Source of the DNA: Halococcus qingdaonensis
Lineage (GTDB): Archaea > Halobacteriota > Halobacteria > Halobacteriales > Halococcaceae
Direction of reading: 5' to 3'
Length of the DNA: 64,000 nt
Assembly: GCF_024508235.1 (NCBI RefSeq)
Contig: NZ_CP101943.1
Coordinates: 2,019,112 to 2,083,111, forward strand
In this document: piece after piece, positions 53,774-63,016 of the stretch
Position numbering within the stretch: position 1 is the stretch's first letter
Layout of the letters: each line of letters starts with the position of its first letter
Position numbers and translations under genes: made by a program
Notes under the pieces: model-generated
Databases searched by the model: none
Told to the model about the DNA's origin: nothing
The model's input: the letters and a program-made list of their open reading frames with translations, nothing else

Positions 53774-55105
53774 ATGAGTAGCGCCACCGAGCGGGTCGCG
53801 GCCCGGCTACCGGACAACGACGCCGTATTGATCCTCGGCGTACTGTTCGGGCTGTACGTCGGCTTCACGGTGTTGGGAATGGCACTCGGGCTCGATATCG
53901 CGGGGCTCGCGAGCACCTTACAGCGAATCACCTTCTTCGCGGCCGTCTACGCGCTGCTCGCGCTCGCCTTGAATCTCCAGTGGGGCTACGCCGGACTACT
54001 CAACATCGGCGTCGCGGGGTTCATGGCTGTCGGCGTCTACACGATGGCGATGCTCACCGCGCCCGCGAGCCCCGCGGCGGGCGGCGTGCCCGGCCTCGGC
54101 CTCCCGCTCTGGGTCGGCGTCGTCGGCGGGATGGTCGCGGCGGCGCTCGTCGGCGCGCTCGCGGCGCTGCCCGCACTCAGGCTCAAGGCCGATTATCTCG
54201 CTATCGTCACGCTCGGCCTCTCCGAGATCATCCGACTCACGTACAACTCCACCACCTTCCAGACCTTCTCGATCGCGGGCGCGGATCTCGGCACCGGTGC
54301 CTCTCAGGGCATCCAGACGCCGACCAACCCCGTGATGGCGCTCTACTACACGACGCCGTCGAGCCCCGCCGCCGGTACGACGGGGCTCGGCGAGGCCGTC
54401 TTCGGCTTCTTCGGCACGCTTGGACTCGGCGAGCCGGTCGTCGTCGACTGGACCTACACGATCGTGCTCGTGATCTTCGTCGGCCTGTTCTATCTCCTGC
54501 TCACGCGCGTCGGCAACTCGCCGTTCGGCAGGGTACTGAAGGCCATCCGCGAGGACGAGCTCGTGGCGAGCTCGCTCGGCAAGAACACCGATCGCTTCAA
54601 GATCAAGACGTTCATGCTCGGCTGTGCGCTGATGGGCTTAGGAGGAATTCTCTGGCAGGGCAGTCAGGCGCTCGTCAACCCCGCACTGTTTCTCCCGATC
54701 ATCACCTTCTACGTCTTCATCGCGCTGATCATCGGTGGCTCGGGCTCGAACACCGGCAGCGTCATCGGCGGCGCGCTCTTCGCGGGGCTGCTGTTCGAGG
54801 GGCCGACGTTCGTCCGCCGGCTCGTCCAACAAACTGTTGACCTCGGCGGCGCACCGAACACGTTCACCGACGCGATCGCCGCGCTCGGCTCGCTGGATTT
54901 CGGGCCACTGCTCGCCTACGCACTCGCCGACGTCTCCAGCCTCCGGTTCGTGCTCGTCGGTGTGGTGTTGGTCTATCTCGTGCAGAACCGACCCGATGGA
55001 CTGCTCGGCCACCGTAAGGAGACTGCCGCGGCCGTCTCGCTCGCGCGCGAGCGGACCGCGGCCGGCCAAGCAGACGGCGGCGCGACGGAGGTCGACGATG
55101 AGTGA
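53774..55105 (+). CDS. livM: Branched-chain amino-acid ABC permease (LivM-type)
   Basis: A 443-residue permease starting MSSATERVAARLP at 53774, 60 bp after livH. The conserved LNLQWGYAGLLNIGVAGFMAVGVYT block is near 70-90, LRLKADYLAIVTLGLSEIIRLTYN near 138-160 and the coupling loop FGRVLKAIREDELVASSLGKN near 255. It is longer than bacterial LivM because of extra loops and an acidic tail. It overlaps livG by 8 bp. Confidence 0.9.
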   Translation: MSSATERVAARLPDNDAVLILGVLFGLYVGFTVLGMALGLDIAGLASTLQRITFFAAVYALLALALNLQWGYAGLLNIGVAGFMAVGVYTMAMLTAPASPAAGGVPGLGLPLWVGVVGGMVAAALVGALAALPALRLKADYLAIVTLGLSEIIRLTYNSTTFQTFSIAGADLGTGASQGIQTPTNPVMALYYTTPSSPAAGTTGLGEAVFGFFGTLGLGEPVVVDWTYTIVLVIFVGLFYLLLTRVGNSPFGRVLKAIREDELVASSLGKNTDRFKIKTFMLGCALMGLGGILWQGSQALVNPALFLPIITFYVFIALIIGGSGSNTGSVIGGALFAGLLFEGPTFVRRLVQQTVDLGGAPNTFTDAIAALGSLDFGPLLAYALADVSSLRFVLVGVVLVYLVQNRPDGLLGHRKETAAAVSLARERTAAGQADGGATEVDDE

Positions 55106-55979
55106 AAGCGATACCGGGGTGGCGATCGAGGGTGAGAACCCGGAGGAGATCACGGATATCGACCCCGAAGAGGACTCGGATGTCGAGCGTGCCGCCCGCG
55201 AGATACCACCCGGGCGACCGCTCAGGGTCGACGATCTCCGCATGGAGTTCGGCGGGCTGACGGCGGTCGACGGGGCCGGGTTCGCCATCGAAGAGGGATC
55301 GCTCACGGGGCTGATCGGGCCGAACGGCGCGGGCAAATCGACCACATTCGACTGCATCACCGGCGTCCATCGTCCGACCGGTGGCTCGGTGAAGCTCCAC
55401 AACGAGGAGATCACCGGGCTGCGGCCGTACGAGATCGCCGACCGTGGGCTCGTTCGCACGTTTCAGATCACGCGCGAACTCCAGGAGATGACGGTGCTCG
55501 AAAACATGCTGCTCGCGCCGCGCGGCCAGCAAGGCGAGGCGCTCTGGCGGGCGGTGCTGCCGGGTGTACGCCGCTCGGTACAGGCTCAAGAGCGAGAGCT
55601 GCGCGAGCGGGCGTGGGAGACGCTCGAATTCTTCGAGATCGACCATCTCGCCGAGGAGTACGCGGGCAATCTCTCGGGTGGCCAGCGCAAACTGCTGGAG
55701 ATGGCCCGCGCGCTGCTGACCGATCCGGAGGTCGTCCTGCTCGACGAGCCGCTCGCCGGTGTCAATCCGACGCTCGAACGCAAACTGCTCGAACGGATCG
55801 ACGAACTCCGCGAACAGGGCTACACCTTCCTGCTGGTCGAACACGACATGGACGTGATCATGGAGAACTGCGAGCGCGTCATCGTCATGCATCAGGGGCG
55901 CGTGCTTGCCGACGATGCGCCGGCGGCGATCCGCGAGAACGAGCAGGTGATCGACGCCTATCTGGGAGCGAACGTATGA
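55098..55979 (+). CDS. livG: Branched-chain amino-acid ABC ATPase (LivG-type)
   Basis: A 293-residue ATPase starting MSESDTGVAIEGENPEE at the ATG at 55098, within the end of livM. Walker A is GPNGAGKST, the signature is NLSGGQRKLLEMARAL, Walker B is VVLLDEPLAGVNP and the H-loop EHDMD. An acidic N-terminal extension of about 40 residues precedes the ATPase core. It overlaps the livF start by four bases. Confidence 0.92.
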   Translation: MSESDTGVAIEGENPEEITDIDPEEDSDVERAAREIPPGRPLRVDDLRMEFGGLTAVDGAGFAIEEGSLTGLIGPNGAGKSTTFDCITGVHRPTGGSVKLHNEEITGLRPYEIADRGLVRTFQITRELQEMTVLENMLLAPRGQQGEALWRAVLPGVRRSVQAQERELRERAWETLEFFEIDHLAEEYAGNLSGGQRKLLEMARALLTDPEVVLLDEPLAGVNPTLERKLLERIDELREQGYTFLLVEHDMDVIMENCERVIVMHQGRVLADDAPAAIRENEQVIDAYLGANV

Positions 55980-56740
55980 GCGACGAACGCGCAGTCACGG
56001 ACGACCCGGAGACGGGCGAAAGCGACACGATCGCCGACGACCTGCTCTCGATCACCGATCTCGACGCGGGCTACGGCGATCTGCAGATCCTCTCGGCACT
56101 GGATCTCGCGGTCGATGCCGGGGAGTACGTCAGTATCGTCGGCCCGAACGGCGCGGGCAAATCGACGGTGATGAAGGCGGTCTTCGGGCTGGCGACCCAC
56201 ATGGATGGCTCGATCGCCTTCGACGGTGAGGGGATCGGCGGGCTCGCTCCCGAGGAGGTGATCCGCCGGGGCGTGAGCTACGTCCCACAGAACGAGAACG
56301 TCTTCGGCGGGCTCTCGGTACGCGAGAACCTGGAGATGGGTGCGTACATCCTCGATTCGGTGCCCGAGGAGCGGCTCGCGGACGTCTTCGAGCGGTTCCC
56401 GATCCTCGAAGAGCGTCAGTCCCAGCGCGCGGGCACGCTCTCGGGCGGCCAGCGCCAGATGCTGGCGATGGGACGCGCGCTGATGCTCGATCCCGACCTG
56501 CTGCTGCTCGACGAGCCGTCGGCCGGGCTCGCACCCGATCTCGTCGACGAGATGTTCGATCGGATCGACGAGATCAACGACGCCGGAACGGCCGTCCTGA
56601 TGGTCGAACAGAACGCGATCGAGGCGCTCTCGCGCTGTGATCGCGGCTACGTGCTCGTCCAGGGCCAGAACCGCTTCACCGACACCGGCGCGGCACTGCT
56701 CGGCAACGACGAGGTCCGCCGGGAGTTCCTCGGCGGCTGA
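55976..56740 (+). CDS. livF: Branched-chain amino-acid ABC ATPase (LivF-type)
   Basis: A 254-residue ATPase. Walker A is GPNGAGKST, the signature is TLSGGQRQMLAMGRAL, Walker B LLLLDEPSAGLAP and H-loop replaced by the usual LivF form MVEQNA. The VSYVPQNENVFGGLSVRENLEMGA block is typical. It is the last gene of the operon and is convergent with the binding-protein gene, 9 bp away. Confidence 0.92.
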   Translation: MSDERAVTDDPETGESDTIADDLLSITDLDAGYGDLQILSALDLAVDAGEYVSIVGPNGAGKSTVMKAVFGLATHMDGSIAFDGEGIGGLAPEEVIRRGVSYVPQNENVFGGLSVRENLEMGAYILDSVPEERLADVFERFPILEERQSQRAGTLSGGQRQMLAMGRALMLDPDLLLLDEPSAGLAPDLVDEMFDRIDEINDAGTAVLMVEQNAIEALSRCDRGYVLVQGQNRFTDTGAALLGNDEVRREFLGG

Positions 56741-56749
56741 AACGCGCGT

Positions 56750-58108
56750 TCAGGCGCTCGTCGTGCCCGCACTGCTGTTGTTGCCGCCCCCACTGCCACC
56801 GCCGCCGGCTTCGAACTCGACGGTGTCCTGCTGTTCGATGTCGCCACCCTCGGTGTAGCTGAAGATCTCGTAGCCGACCGACTGCATGTCGCCGTTGTCG
56901 TCGAAGTTGACGCTGCTCGATGCGCCCTGATAGTTGATGTCGTCGCCGTTGGCGGCCATCCCGATCCCCTCGGCGAGGTTCTCCGGCGTGACTTCGGCTC
57001 CGCCGGGGTTCGCGACCGAATCCATGTTCTGCTGGACGGCCGAGCCGGTGTTCTCACCGGCCGCGGCGATGGCGAGCATCTGGACCGCGGTCGCGTCGTA
57101 GGCCTGCGAGGTGAACACGCCGGGTTCGTTGCCGAACTCGTCCTTGAACGATTTCGTGAAGAACTGCTGGGCCGGTCCGGCGGCGATCGGCGCGGTGCCG
57201 ATAACGTTCGTCATCGACTGGCCGACATCGCTCGACAGTTCGGGCGCGCGCAGCCCGTCAGTGACGAGGATGGTCGTATCGCGGCCGTAGTTCGAGTAGA
57301 AATCGCGGAACAGCTGGTTGCCGCTCTCGGGATAGCCGATGACGAGCAGTCCGTCGGGGCTCGGCGACATCGCCTCCTGGAGCTTCGAGGTGTACGACGA
57401 CTGTGCCTTCTCGAAGGAGACCTGCGCCGGGACGTTGCCGTCGAACGCCTGGACGAAACTGTCGGCGAGCGCCTGTCCGTAGGAGTTGTTGACGAACATT
57501 ACCGACACGGCCGAGGCGTTGACACGCTGGCTGGCGACCTGTGCGAGCACCTCACCCTGCAGCGCGTCGCTCGGTGCCGTCCGGTAGACGTAGCCGTTGT
57601 CCTGCAGGCCAGTGATCGCCGGCGAAGTGCTCGCCGGCGGGGTCAGGACGATCTGATTGGGGATCGTGACGTTCTTTGCGACCTGAATCGACGTTTCCGA
57701 AGACGCTGCACCCGTTATCGCCGGGTAGCCCGCATCGACGAGCGCTTGGGCGGCGCTGATACCCGCCTGCGGGTCCGTCTGCGTGTCCTCGATCTGTGTC
57801 TCGATGGAGAACTCCATGTCGGCGTTCTGTAACTGTCGTGCCGGCAGCTGCGCGGCCTTCTGGATCGGTGTGCCGACCGATGCGAGGTCGCCGGTCGTCG
57901 GCTGGAGAATCCCGATCTTGATCGTCTGCCCACCGCCTCCGCCCCCGCCGCCGCTTCCGTTGCCGCCACCGCCACCACCGCTGGTACCTGTTCCGCCACT
58001 ACCGCCGCTTCCGTTGTCGCCGCCACCGCCGATGCAGCCAGCGAAGCCAGCGAGACCCGCAGCTCCGACACCGACGAGGAACGTACGCCGATTGGTAGTT
58101 CGTGCCAT
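56750..58108 (-). CDS. livJ: Branched-chain amino-acid ABC substrate-binding lipoprotein (Tat-exported)
   Basis: A 452-residue protein. The N-terminus has a twin-arginine signal (NRRTFLVGVGAAGLAGFAGC) with the lipobox cysteine at 25, so it is exported folded and lipid-anchored. A glycine-rich linker of about 35 residues follows, then the periplasmic-binding-protein fold (IKIGILQPTTGDLASVGTPIQKAA to YEIFSYTEGGD), and a Gly/Ser tail. It should capture branched-chain amino acids, or a related ligand, for LivHMGF, although it is encoded on the opposite strand. Confidence 0.92.
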   Translation of the reverse strand: MARTTNRRTFLVGVGAAGLAGFAGCIGGGGDNGSGGSGGTGTSGGGGGGNGSGGGGGGGGQTIKIGILQPTTGDLASVGTPIQKAAQLPARQLQNADMEFSIETQIEDTQTDPQAGISAAQALVDAGYPAITGAASSETSIQVAKNVTIPNQIVLTPPASTSPAITGLQDNGYVYRTAPSDALQGEVLAQVASQRVNASAVSVMFVNNSYGQALADSFVQAFDGNVPAQVSFEKAQSSYTSKLQEAMSPSPDGLLVIGYPESGNQLFRDFYSNYGRDTTILVTDGLRAPELSSDVGQSMTNVIGTAPIAAGPAQQFFTKSFKDEFGNEPGVFTSQAYDATAVQMLAIAAAGENTGSAVQQNMDSVANPGGAEVTPENLAEGIGMAANGDDINYQGASSSVNFDDNGDMQSVGYEIFSYTEGGDIEQQDTVEFEAGGGGSGGGNNSSAGTTSA

Positions 58109-58174
58109 GTCACCAGTATGTTTCCTGATGGCAATATAAGTCTTGCCTCTAGGACCGACCGCCGGGAGCGGGTT

Positions 58175-58702
58175 TCAGTTCTCGCGGCAGTTCGCACAGA
58201 TCGACTGGCCGTTCACGGTCACGAGATCGTGCGTGAGCGTCCCACAGTGTTCACAGATCCCCTGTGTGTCGTAAGTCGGGGATGGCTCCGTCGCCGTCGA
58301 GACGGTGCCGTCCCCGACGACGGGCGCGATCGTCGAGGCGGTGGCGATGTCGTACGCCGAGACCACGCCCACCGGTTCGTCCTCGACGACGAGCAGCCAG
58401 TCGGCCTCCTCGCGGGCCATCGCCTCGGCCGCTGCCGTGAGCGAGGCATCGGAGGCGACCTGAACGACTCCGTCGTCCATGACGTCCGTCACCGTCGCCG
58501 CCGCAGGGTCGGTCTCGCCGACGAGCAGCGAAAGCGCATCGCGCTCGTCGAGCGCCCCGACGGGGTCGCGTCCGCGGAGGACGACCGCACAGTCGGCAGC
58601 CTCGTCGAGGAGCAGTTCGACCGTTTCGAGCAGGTCGTCGCTCTCGCTCACCCCGAGGAACTCCCGGGTCATTATCTCCCGCACGGTGATAGCACTGCTC
58701 AT
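58175..58702 (-). CDS. CBS-domain protein with C-terminal zinc ribbon
   Basis: A 175-residue protein with two CBS repeats (TVREIMTREFLGVSESDDLLETVELLLDEAADCAVVLRG and VTDVMDDGVVQVASDASLTAAAEAMAREEADWLLVV) and a C-terminal ribbon CEHCGTLTHDL...SICANC. CBS pairs bind adenosine nucleotides and regulate partner proteins. The zinc ribbon suggests a nucleic-acid or protein contact. It shares the strand with gch3 but is separated from it by 68 bp. Confidence 0.85.
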   Translation of the reverse strand: MSSAITVREIMTREFLGVSESDDLLETVELLLDEAADCAVVLRGRDPVGALDERDALSLLVGETDPAAATVTDVMDDGVVQVASDASLTAAAEAMAREEADWLLVVEDEPVGVVSAYDIATASTIAPVVGDGTVSTATEPSPTYDTQGICEHCGTLTHDLVTVNGQSICANCREN

Positions 58703-58770
58703 ACCGGTCCGTTCCGGCCGTGCCTGCTAAAAAGTATCTCCAGTAGGGTTAAGGGTGCAGCCGTCCTATC

Positions 58771-59535
58771 TCATCGGTCGCCGAACACGACGTCACGGCC
58801 GTCGTACCGACAGGTTTCGAGGGCGTGTTTGGCGGCCATGCCCGCCGACTGGGCATCCGCCGCCCGCCCGACGCCGACCTTGAGCTCGACACCGACCGCC
58901 TCGCTAACGTGATCGATGGCGTCGTGATACTGCTCGGCGTCGAGATCCGGACAGGTGGCGATGATGTTGTCGCCGCCGACGAAAAACGACAGCGAGTCGT
59001 GCGTCTCGCGGAGATAGCGCATCAGCTCGGCGTAGCTCTGTTCGATGTTGATGAACGTATCGAACTCGTTCAGTCTGTCCGTATACTTGCCGGTGGCGTC
59101 GTTCACGTCGAAGTGGGCGATCTGGACGTCCTCGGCGGTGCGCTCCGGGTTGGCGACCGGCTCGCCGCGCAGGATCTCGCGGCGATCACTGGCCTGTGCG
59201 CTGCCGGCAGCCTGAAGCTGTTCGCTCGCGGTCTCGATCGCCGTCGCCGGCGTCTCGCCGGTGCCGATCGAGAGGCTCACCGTCACCGGATAGCGGTTGC
59301 CGATCGATTCCTGGATGAGCGCGTGAGCATCCTCGTCGATCCCGTTCGTGACGGCGACCATGTTGTCGAACCGCGAGAAGAAGACGTAGCCGTCGCGGTT
59401 GCCGAACAGCTGCGAGAGGTCGGCGTACAGCCGCGACTGGAGGGTCTGGAGGTCGACCTCGCGCCGCGGTTCCGGCGTCACCGTCCACGGGCCGTAGTTG
59501 TCGATCTGGATCAGTGTGAGCTGCGTGTTCGTCAC
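58771..59535 (-). CDS. GTP cyclohydrolase III (archaeal, FAPy-forming)
   Basis: A 254-residue protein of normal length starting MTNTQLTLIQIDNYGPWTVTPEPRRE. Blocks GYVFFSRFDNMVAVTNGID, SIGTGETPATAIE, FVGGDNIIATCPD and LKVGVGRAADAQSAGMAAKHALE are characteristic of the archaeal enzyme, which is built of two cyclase-like domains. It converts GTP to 2-amino-5-formylamino-6-ribosylamino-4(3H)-pyrimidinone phosphate, the first step of riboflavin and F420 precursor synthesis. Confidence 0.92.
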   Translation of the reverse strand: MTNTQLTLIQIDNYGPWTVTPEPRREVDLQTLQSRLYADLSQLFGNRDGYVFFSRFDNMVAVTNGIDEDAHALIQESIGNRYPVTVSLSIGTGETPATAIETASEQLQAAGSAQASDRREILRGEPVANPERTAEDVQIAHFDVNDATGKYTDRLNEFDTFINIEQSYAELMRYLRETHDSLSFFVGGDNIIATCPDLDAEQYHDAIDHVSEAVGVELKVGVGRAADAQSAGMAAKHALETCRYDGRDVVFGDR

Positions 59536-60004
59536 GGTTGTGAGCGGTTGGCAGCGGGGCGGTATCGGCGCTTCGGTCGACGACGGCTCAATCAGGCCGA
59601 TCCATATTTTTGTGTGAATCCGTTCCAGTAGTTGGGAGATATAGCGTGCGAGATACAGAGGGTCCGTGCAGCAATCCGTCGGTCCGTGTTTCGTATCGAA
59701 AAGCCGAATGAGCTGAAAAAGCCGTGCGTATCGAAAGCCGTTCGTCGTCGACGCACTCGCAGCGTCGCTGGCGTTTCACGCCGGCTTCCAGCGAGACTCT
59801 TCATCTCGCCCGACCCACACGGTTCCGCGTCGAACCGGCTACCTCGAAGGCCCGTTGCAGCTATGCGAACACTGTCGTCCGGGCGGGCTCGCGACGTGCT
59901 GGACGCGCGACCCCGAGCACCTCGTCGCGATACCGGCGAAGTGACCTTTCCTGCATTTCCTGGCACGATAGCGCCGTCCATAGCAACAAACATGCCAAAC
60001 AACT
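59536..60004. other. 470-bp stretch without a convincing gene
   Basis: Several short frames exist. One start-less plus-strand frame (about 59717-59943) reads CEHCRPGGLATCWTRD near its end, which looks like a zinc knuckle, but no start codon or upstream signal supports it. The AT-rich patch at 59605-59625 probably belongs to the gch3 promoter, and that near 59985-60005 to the toxin-antitoxin operon. Confidence 0.35.
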
Positions 60005-60391
60005 ATGTTCCAACAATCCCAACATCGGTCTATGTCGAGCGGTACTATCGATATCGACGAGTTCGAAAACGCTGACGCCGACGAATTCGAGGAGCGGAAC
60101 GACACCGAGCGAATTGTACTGTTCCTCGACAAGAATGGCGACCGGGCGTGGAAGGCGGCGACGATTGCCGAACGACTCGGACTGAAGACCGACGCCGTCA
60201 GTGCGATCCTCTCACGATTGAAGGAACGTGATCTCGTGCGGCACAAGCGCCCGTACTGGGCGATCACGGACGATGAAGAACGGCTCCAGTCGGCCTATCG
60301 GCTCCACCGGCATCACGAGACGGCAGACGACCAGTACGGTGAAGAGCGTCTCGAAGCCCTCCAAACCGAGGAGATGGAAGAGGTACAGTGA
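60005..60391 (+). CDS. Winged-helix antitoxin-like regulator
   Basis: A 128-residue protein (119 if started at the ATG at 60032, MSSGTIDIDEFENAD). The core ERIVLFLDKNGDRAWKAATIAERLGLKTDAVSAILSRLKERDLVRHKRPYW is a MarR-like winged helix, followed by an acidic C-terminal tail (EERLEALQTEEMEEVQ) suited to wrap a toxin. It overlaps the PemK-like gene by four bases, the usual arrangement of toxin-antitoxin pairs. Confidence 0.75.
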   Translation: MFQQSQHRSMSSGTIDIDEFENADADEFEERNDTERIVLFLDKNGDRAWKAATIAERLGLKTDAVSAILSRLKERDLVRHKRPYWAITDDEERLQSAYRLHRHHETADDQYGEERLEALQTEEMEEVQ

Positions 60392-60729
60392 CTTCGTTCA
60401 AAGAACTGGAACGCGGTGACATCGTCTGGGCGACCGACCCGCTCTCGGAGAAAGGTCGCCCGATACTCGTGCTGGGTACTCCCCGATTCACGAACCACGG
60501 CGTGCAACTCATCACGGTCATGATTTCCACGAAGACCTATCACGAGGCGGCACTCACACTCGGAGACGACGACTACGAAGGCGACGCACTCGGGGAACGA
60601 AGTCACGTTCTCCCGTGGTCGCTTGCGACTCTCAACAGTGCTGCGGACGTTGACCACTACCTGACATCGCTCGTGGACGACCGCACCGAGGATGTGGCGA
60701 GCGAGGTAATCGACTACATCTCCGCATAG
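60388..60729 (+). CDS. PemK/MazF-like toxin
   Basis: A GTG start at 60388 overlaps the antitoxin stop. The 113-residue protein has the PemK/MazF barrel hallmark LERGDIVWATDPLSEKGRPILVLGTPRF, then ITVMISTKTYHEAALTLG, and SHVLPWSLATLNSAADVDHYLTSL. MazF-like toxins cleave mRNA at short sequences. The second-strand arginine (R in KGRPILVLG) and the usual serine/threonine position are present. Its activity is untested. Confidence 0.75.
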   Translation: MTSFKELERGDIVWATDPLSEKGRPILVLGTPRFTNHGVQLITVMISTKTYHEAALTLGDDDYEGDALGERSHVLPWSLATLNSAADVDHYLTSLVDDRTEDVASEVIDYISA

Positions 60730-60863
60730 ACTGTCACGCACAGAGAACGATGGAGCGAAATAGGTCGAACATCCCTGCGATACGCGCCCTGCATCTCGCA
60801 CACCGATTTCAGCAGGTCGGGTATCCGTGATGTGAAAATCGCGAAGATCAGTGTTAATCCTTC

Positions 60864-61958
60864 TCAGATGTGTTTGAACACGCCCTTGACGAGCGTGAGC
60901 GCACCCTGATCCCAGGCGACGCGGTGGTCCAATCCTGTTCCCTCGCTTTCGGGGTCGTCGTAGTTCTCGAGATACCACTCGTAGGTCTCGACGAGCGCCT
61001 CCTTGTTCGAGTATTTCGGCTCCCAGCCGAGCGACTGCAGCTTCTCGACGGAAACGTACGAATCCTCGTGGGCAGTCTCGTAGACCCACGGATACAGCGG
61101 CGAGAGGTTCAGTTTTTCGAGCACGCGCAGGGCGAACACCGTCAGCGACGTCGGCGTTCCGACGGTGCGCTTGCCGGTGCCTGCGTAGTCGATCGGTGCC
61201 TGGAAGTCCTCCTTCATCGTTCCGAACTCCTCGGCTCCGACGTTGAACGTGGTGTTCACGTCCTCCTCGTCCTTCGCGAACATGAACTCCATCGCGCGCA
61301 CGAGATCGTAGACGTGCATCAGCTGGTACTGGTTGTTGCCCCAGCCGACCATCGGGACGTTCGCGCCCGATTCGATCCAGTCGAAGAGAACCTGGAAGAC
61401 GCCGAGGCGTTTCGGCCCGATGAACGTCTTCGGGCGGAGGATAGGGACGCACATGCCCATCCGGCGGAAGTCACGGCAGATCTTCTCGGCCTCGATCTTC
61501 GCCTCGCCGTAGGGCCCCACGCCGTCGAGCGGCGACTCCTCGGTGATCGGATGGGAGTCGTGGGTGCCGTAGACGGCGGTCGAGGAGACGTAGACGACGC
61601 GCTCGACGTCTGCTTCCTTGGCGGCCCAGAGAACGTTGCGAGTCCCGTCGATGGTCGTCTCGCGGATGCGCTGGTCGTCCCAGAGCGGAAGCGCGGCGGC
61701 GGTGTGGACGATCGCGTCGGCGGCCACCTCGTCGATCGCGTCACGTACCGTCTCCTCGTCGCGCACGTCGCCCTCGACGAAATCGACGCCATCGATCTCG
61801 TCTTCGGGTTTAAATGGTTTGAGATCGAACGCCGTCACGTCCCAGCCGCGCTCGGCGAAGTATTCGCAGGTGTGGAGTCCGAGGAACCCCGTACCGCCGG
61901 TGACGAGCAGCGAACCGGGCTCGGCGAGTCGGTCGTCGTCGTGTGCGTGCGCTTGCAT
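60864..61958 (-). CDS. NAD-dependent epimerase/dehydratase (extended SDR)
   Basis: A 364-residue protein. The NAD-binding motif is VTGGTGFLGLHTCEYFAERG near 19-38, the catalytic serine lies in VYVSSTAVYG, and Y-x-x-x-K is PYGEAK near 150. The C-terminal half (ALVETYEWYLENYDD) is the sugar-nucleotide binding lobe. It may act on a nucleotide sugar or a lipid-linked sugar. It is divergent from the UbiA operon, 140 bp away. Confidence 0.87.
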   Translation of the reverse strand: MQAHAHDDDRLAEPGSLLVTGGTGFLGLHTCEYFAERGWDVTAFDLKPFKPEDEIDGVDFVEGDVRDEETVRDAIDEVAADAIVHTAAALPLWDDQRIRETTIDGTRNVLWAAKEADVERVVYVSSTAVYGTHDSHPITEESPLDGVGPYGEAKIEAEKICRDFRRMGMCVPILRPKTFIGPKRLGVFQVLFDWIESGANVPMVGWGNNQYQLMHVYDLVRAMEFMFAKDEEDVNTTFNVGAEEFGTMKEDFQAPIDYAGTGKRTVGTPTSLTVFALRVLEKLNLSPLYPWVYETAHEDSYVSVEKLQSLGWEPKYSNKEALVETYEWYLENYDDPESEGTGLDHRVAWDQGALTLVKGVFKHI

Positions 61959-62098
61959 AGGCTCGCCGTAATGGGGGGCGTTTCAACTATCTACCGATAC
62001 GATACGACTGCACGTGAGTGTCTCTCATGCCTGAAACGGTCCGAAACGGTGCGTATCGATCGGTCAGGTTTATGTCTCGCGACCGTGGATGAGAGCTA

Positions 62099-63016
62099 AT
62101 GGGTGAGGCGCAGACACAGCAGGCCGGGTTCGTGCGCACGGCCGCCGGTCTCGCCTACGAGATCCGTCCGTGGCAGTGGTACAAACAGGGCGTGATCCTC
62201 ATCGCGATCGTCTTCTCGAAGCAGCTGTTCGACCCGATGGCGTGGGGACGGGTCTCGATCGCCGTGGCGGCGTTCTGTGCGGTCGCCGGCGCGACCTACA
62301 TCTTCAACGATATCAGCGACGTCGAGGAGGACCGCAAACATCCCGAAAAGCGCAATCGTCCGATCGCGAGCGGGCAGGTGAGCGTCCAGACGGCGGGTGC
62401 GTTCGCGATCGCCCTGCTCGTCGCGGGCTTCGCGCTCTCGTACACGCTCGGCCCGCTGTTCGTCGCGATCATCGTCGCCTATCTGGTCCAGAACGCGGCG
62501 TACTCGCTGTATCTCAAGGACGTCGTGCTGGTCGACGTGCTGCTCATCGCCATCGGGTTCGTCCTCCGGGCCGTGGCAGGCGTGGTCGCCATCGGCGTCG
62601 CGCTCAGCCCGTGGCTCGTCGTCTGTACGTTCCTCGCGGCACTCCTGCTGGCGCTCGGCAAGCGTCGCCACGAGTTCGCCGCCAGCGAAGTCCCCGGCGA
62701 GACGCGCGCGACGCTCGCCGACTACACCACCGAGACGCTCGATCAGCTGCTGGGGATCGTCATCTCGACGCTGTTGATGTCCTACTCGATCTACACGTTC
62801 ACGGGCGCGAAGCTCGCGATGATGCTCACGCTGCCCTTCGCCTTCTTCGGCGTCTTCCGCTATCACCATCTCGTCTACACCACGAAGGCGGGCGCGTCGC
62901 CGGGCGCGCTGCTCGTCGATCGACAGCTGCTCGTCAACTTCGCCTTCTGGGGGCTGATCGCGGTGGTCGTCCTCTACGGTCGCCCGCGAGCGTGGCTCGT
63001 CGGGGTGTTCGGCTGA
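62099..63016 (+). CDS. UbiA-family prenyltransferase (polyprenyl-phosphate phosphoribosyltransferase-like)
   Basis: A 305-residue membrane protein with about nine helices. The Mg-pyrophosphate motif is NDISDVEEDRKHPEKRNRPI near 76-95, in the form typical of decaprenyl-phosphate phosphoribosyltransferases, and the second motif GKRRHEFAASE is near 190. It should attach ribose-phosphate or another head group to a polyprenyl phosphate. Its stop overlaps the start of the PHP gene (TGATG). Confidence 0.85.
   Translation: MGEAQTQQAGFVRTAAGLAYEIRPWQWYKQGVILIAIVFSKQLFDPMAWGRVSIAVAAFCAVAGATYIFNDISDVEEDRKHPEKRNRPIASGQVSVQTAGAFAIALLVAGFALSYTLGPLFVAIIVAYLVQNAAYSLYLKDVVLVDVLLIAIGFVLRAVAGVVAIGVALSPWLVVCTFLAALLLALGKRRHEFAASEVPGETRATLADYTTETLDQLLGIVISTLLMSYSIYTFTGAKLAMMLTLPFAFFGVFRYHHLVYTTKAGASPGALLVDRQLLVNFAFWGLIAVVVLYGRPRAWLVGVFG

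Noticed and set aside
59717-59943. Start-less frame containing CEHC and a second cysteine, like a zinc knuckle
   Set aside because: There is no start codon after the preceding stop, no promoter or coupling, and no recognised homologue. It was left as unannotated sequence.
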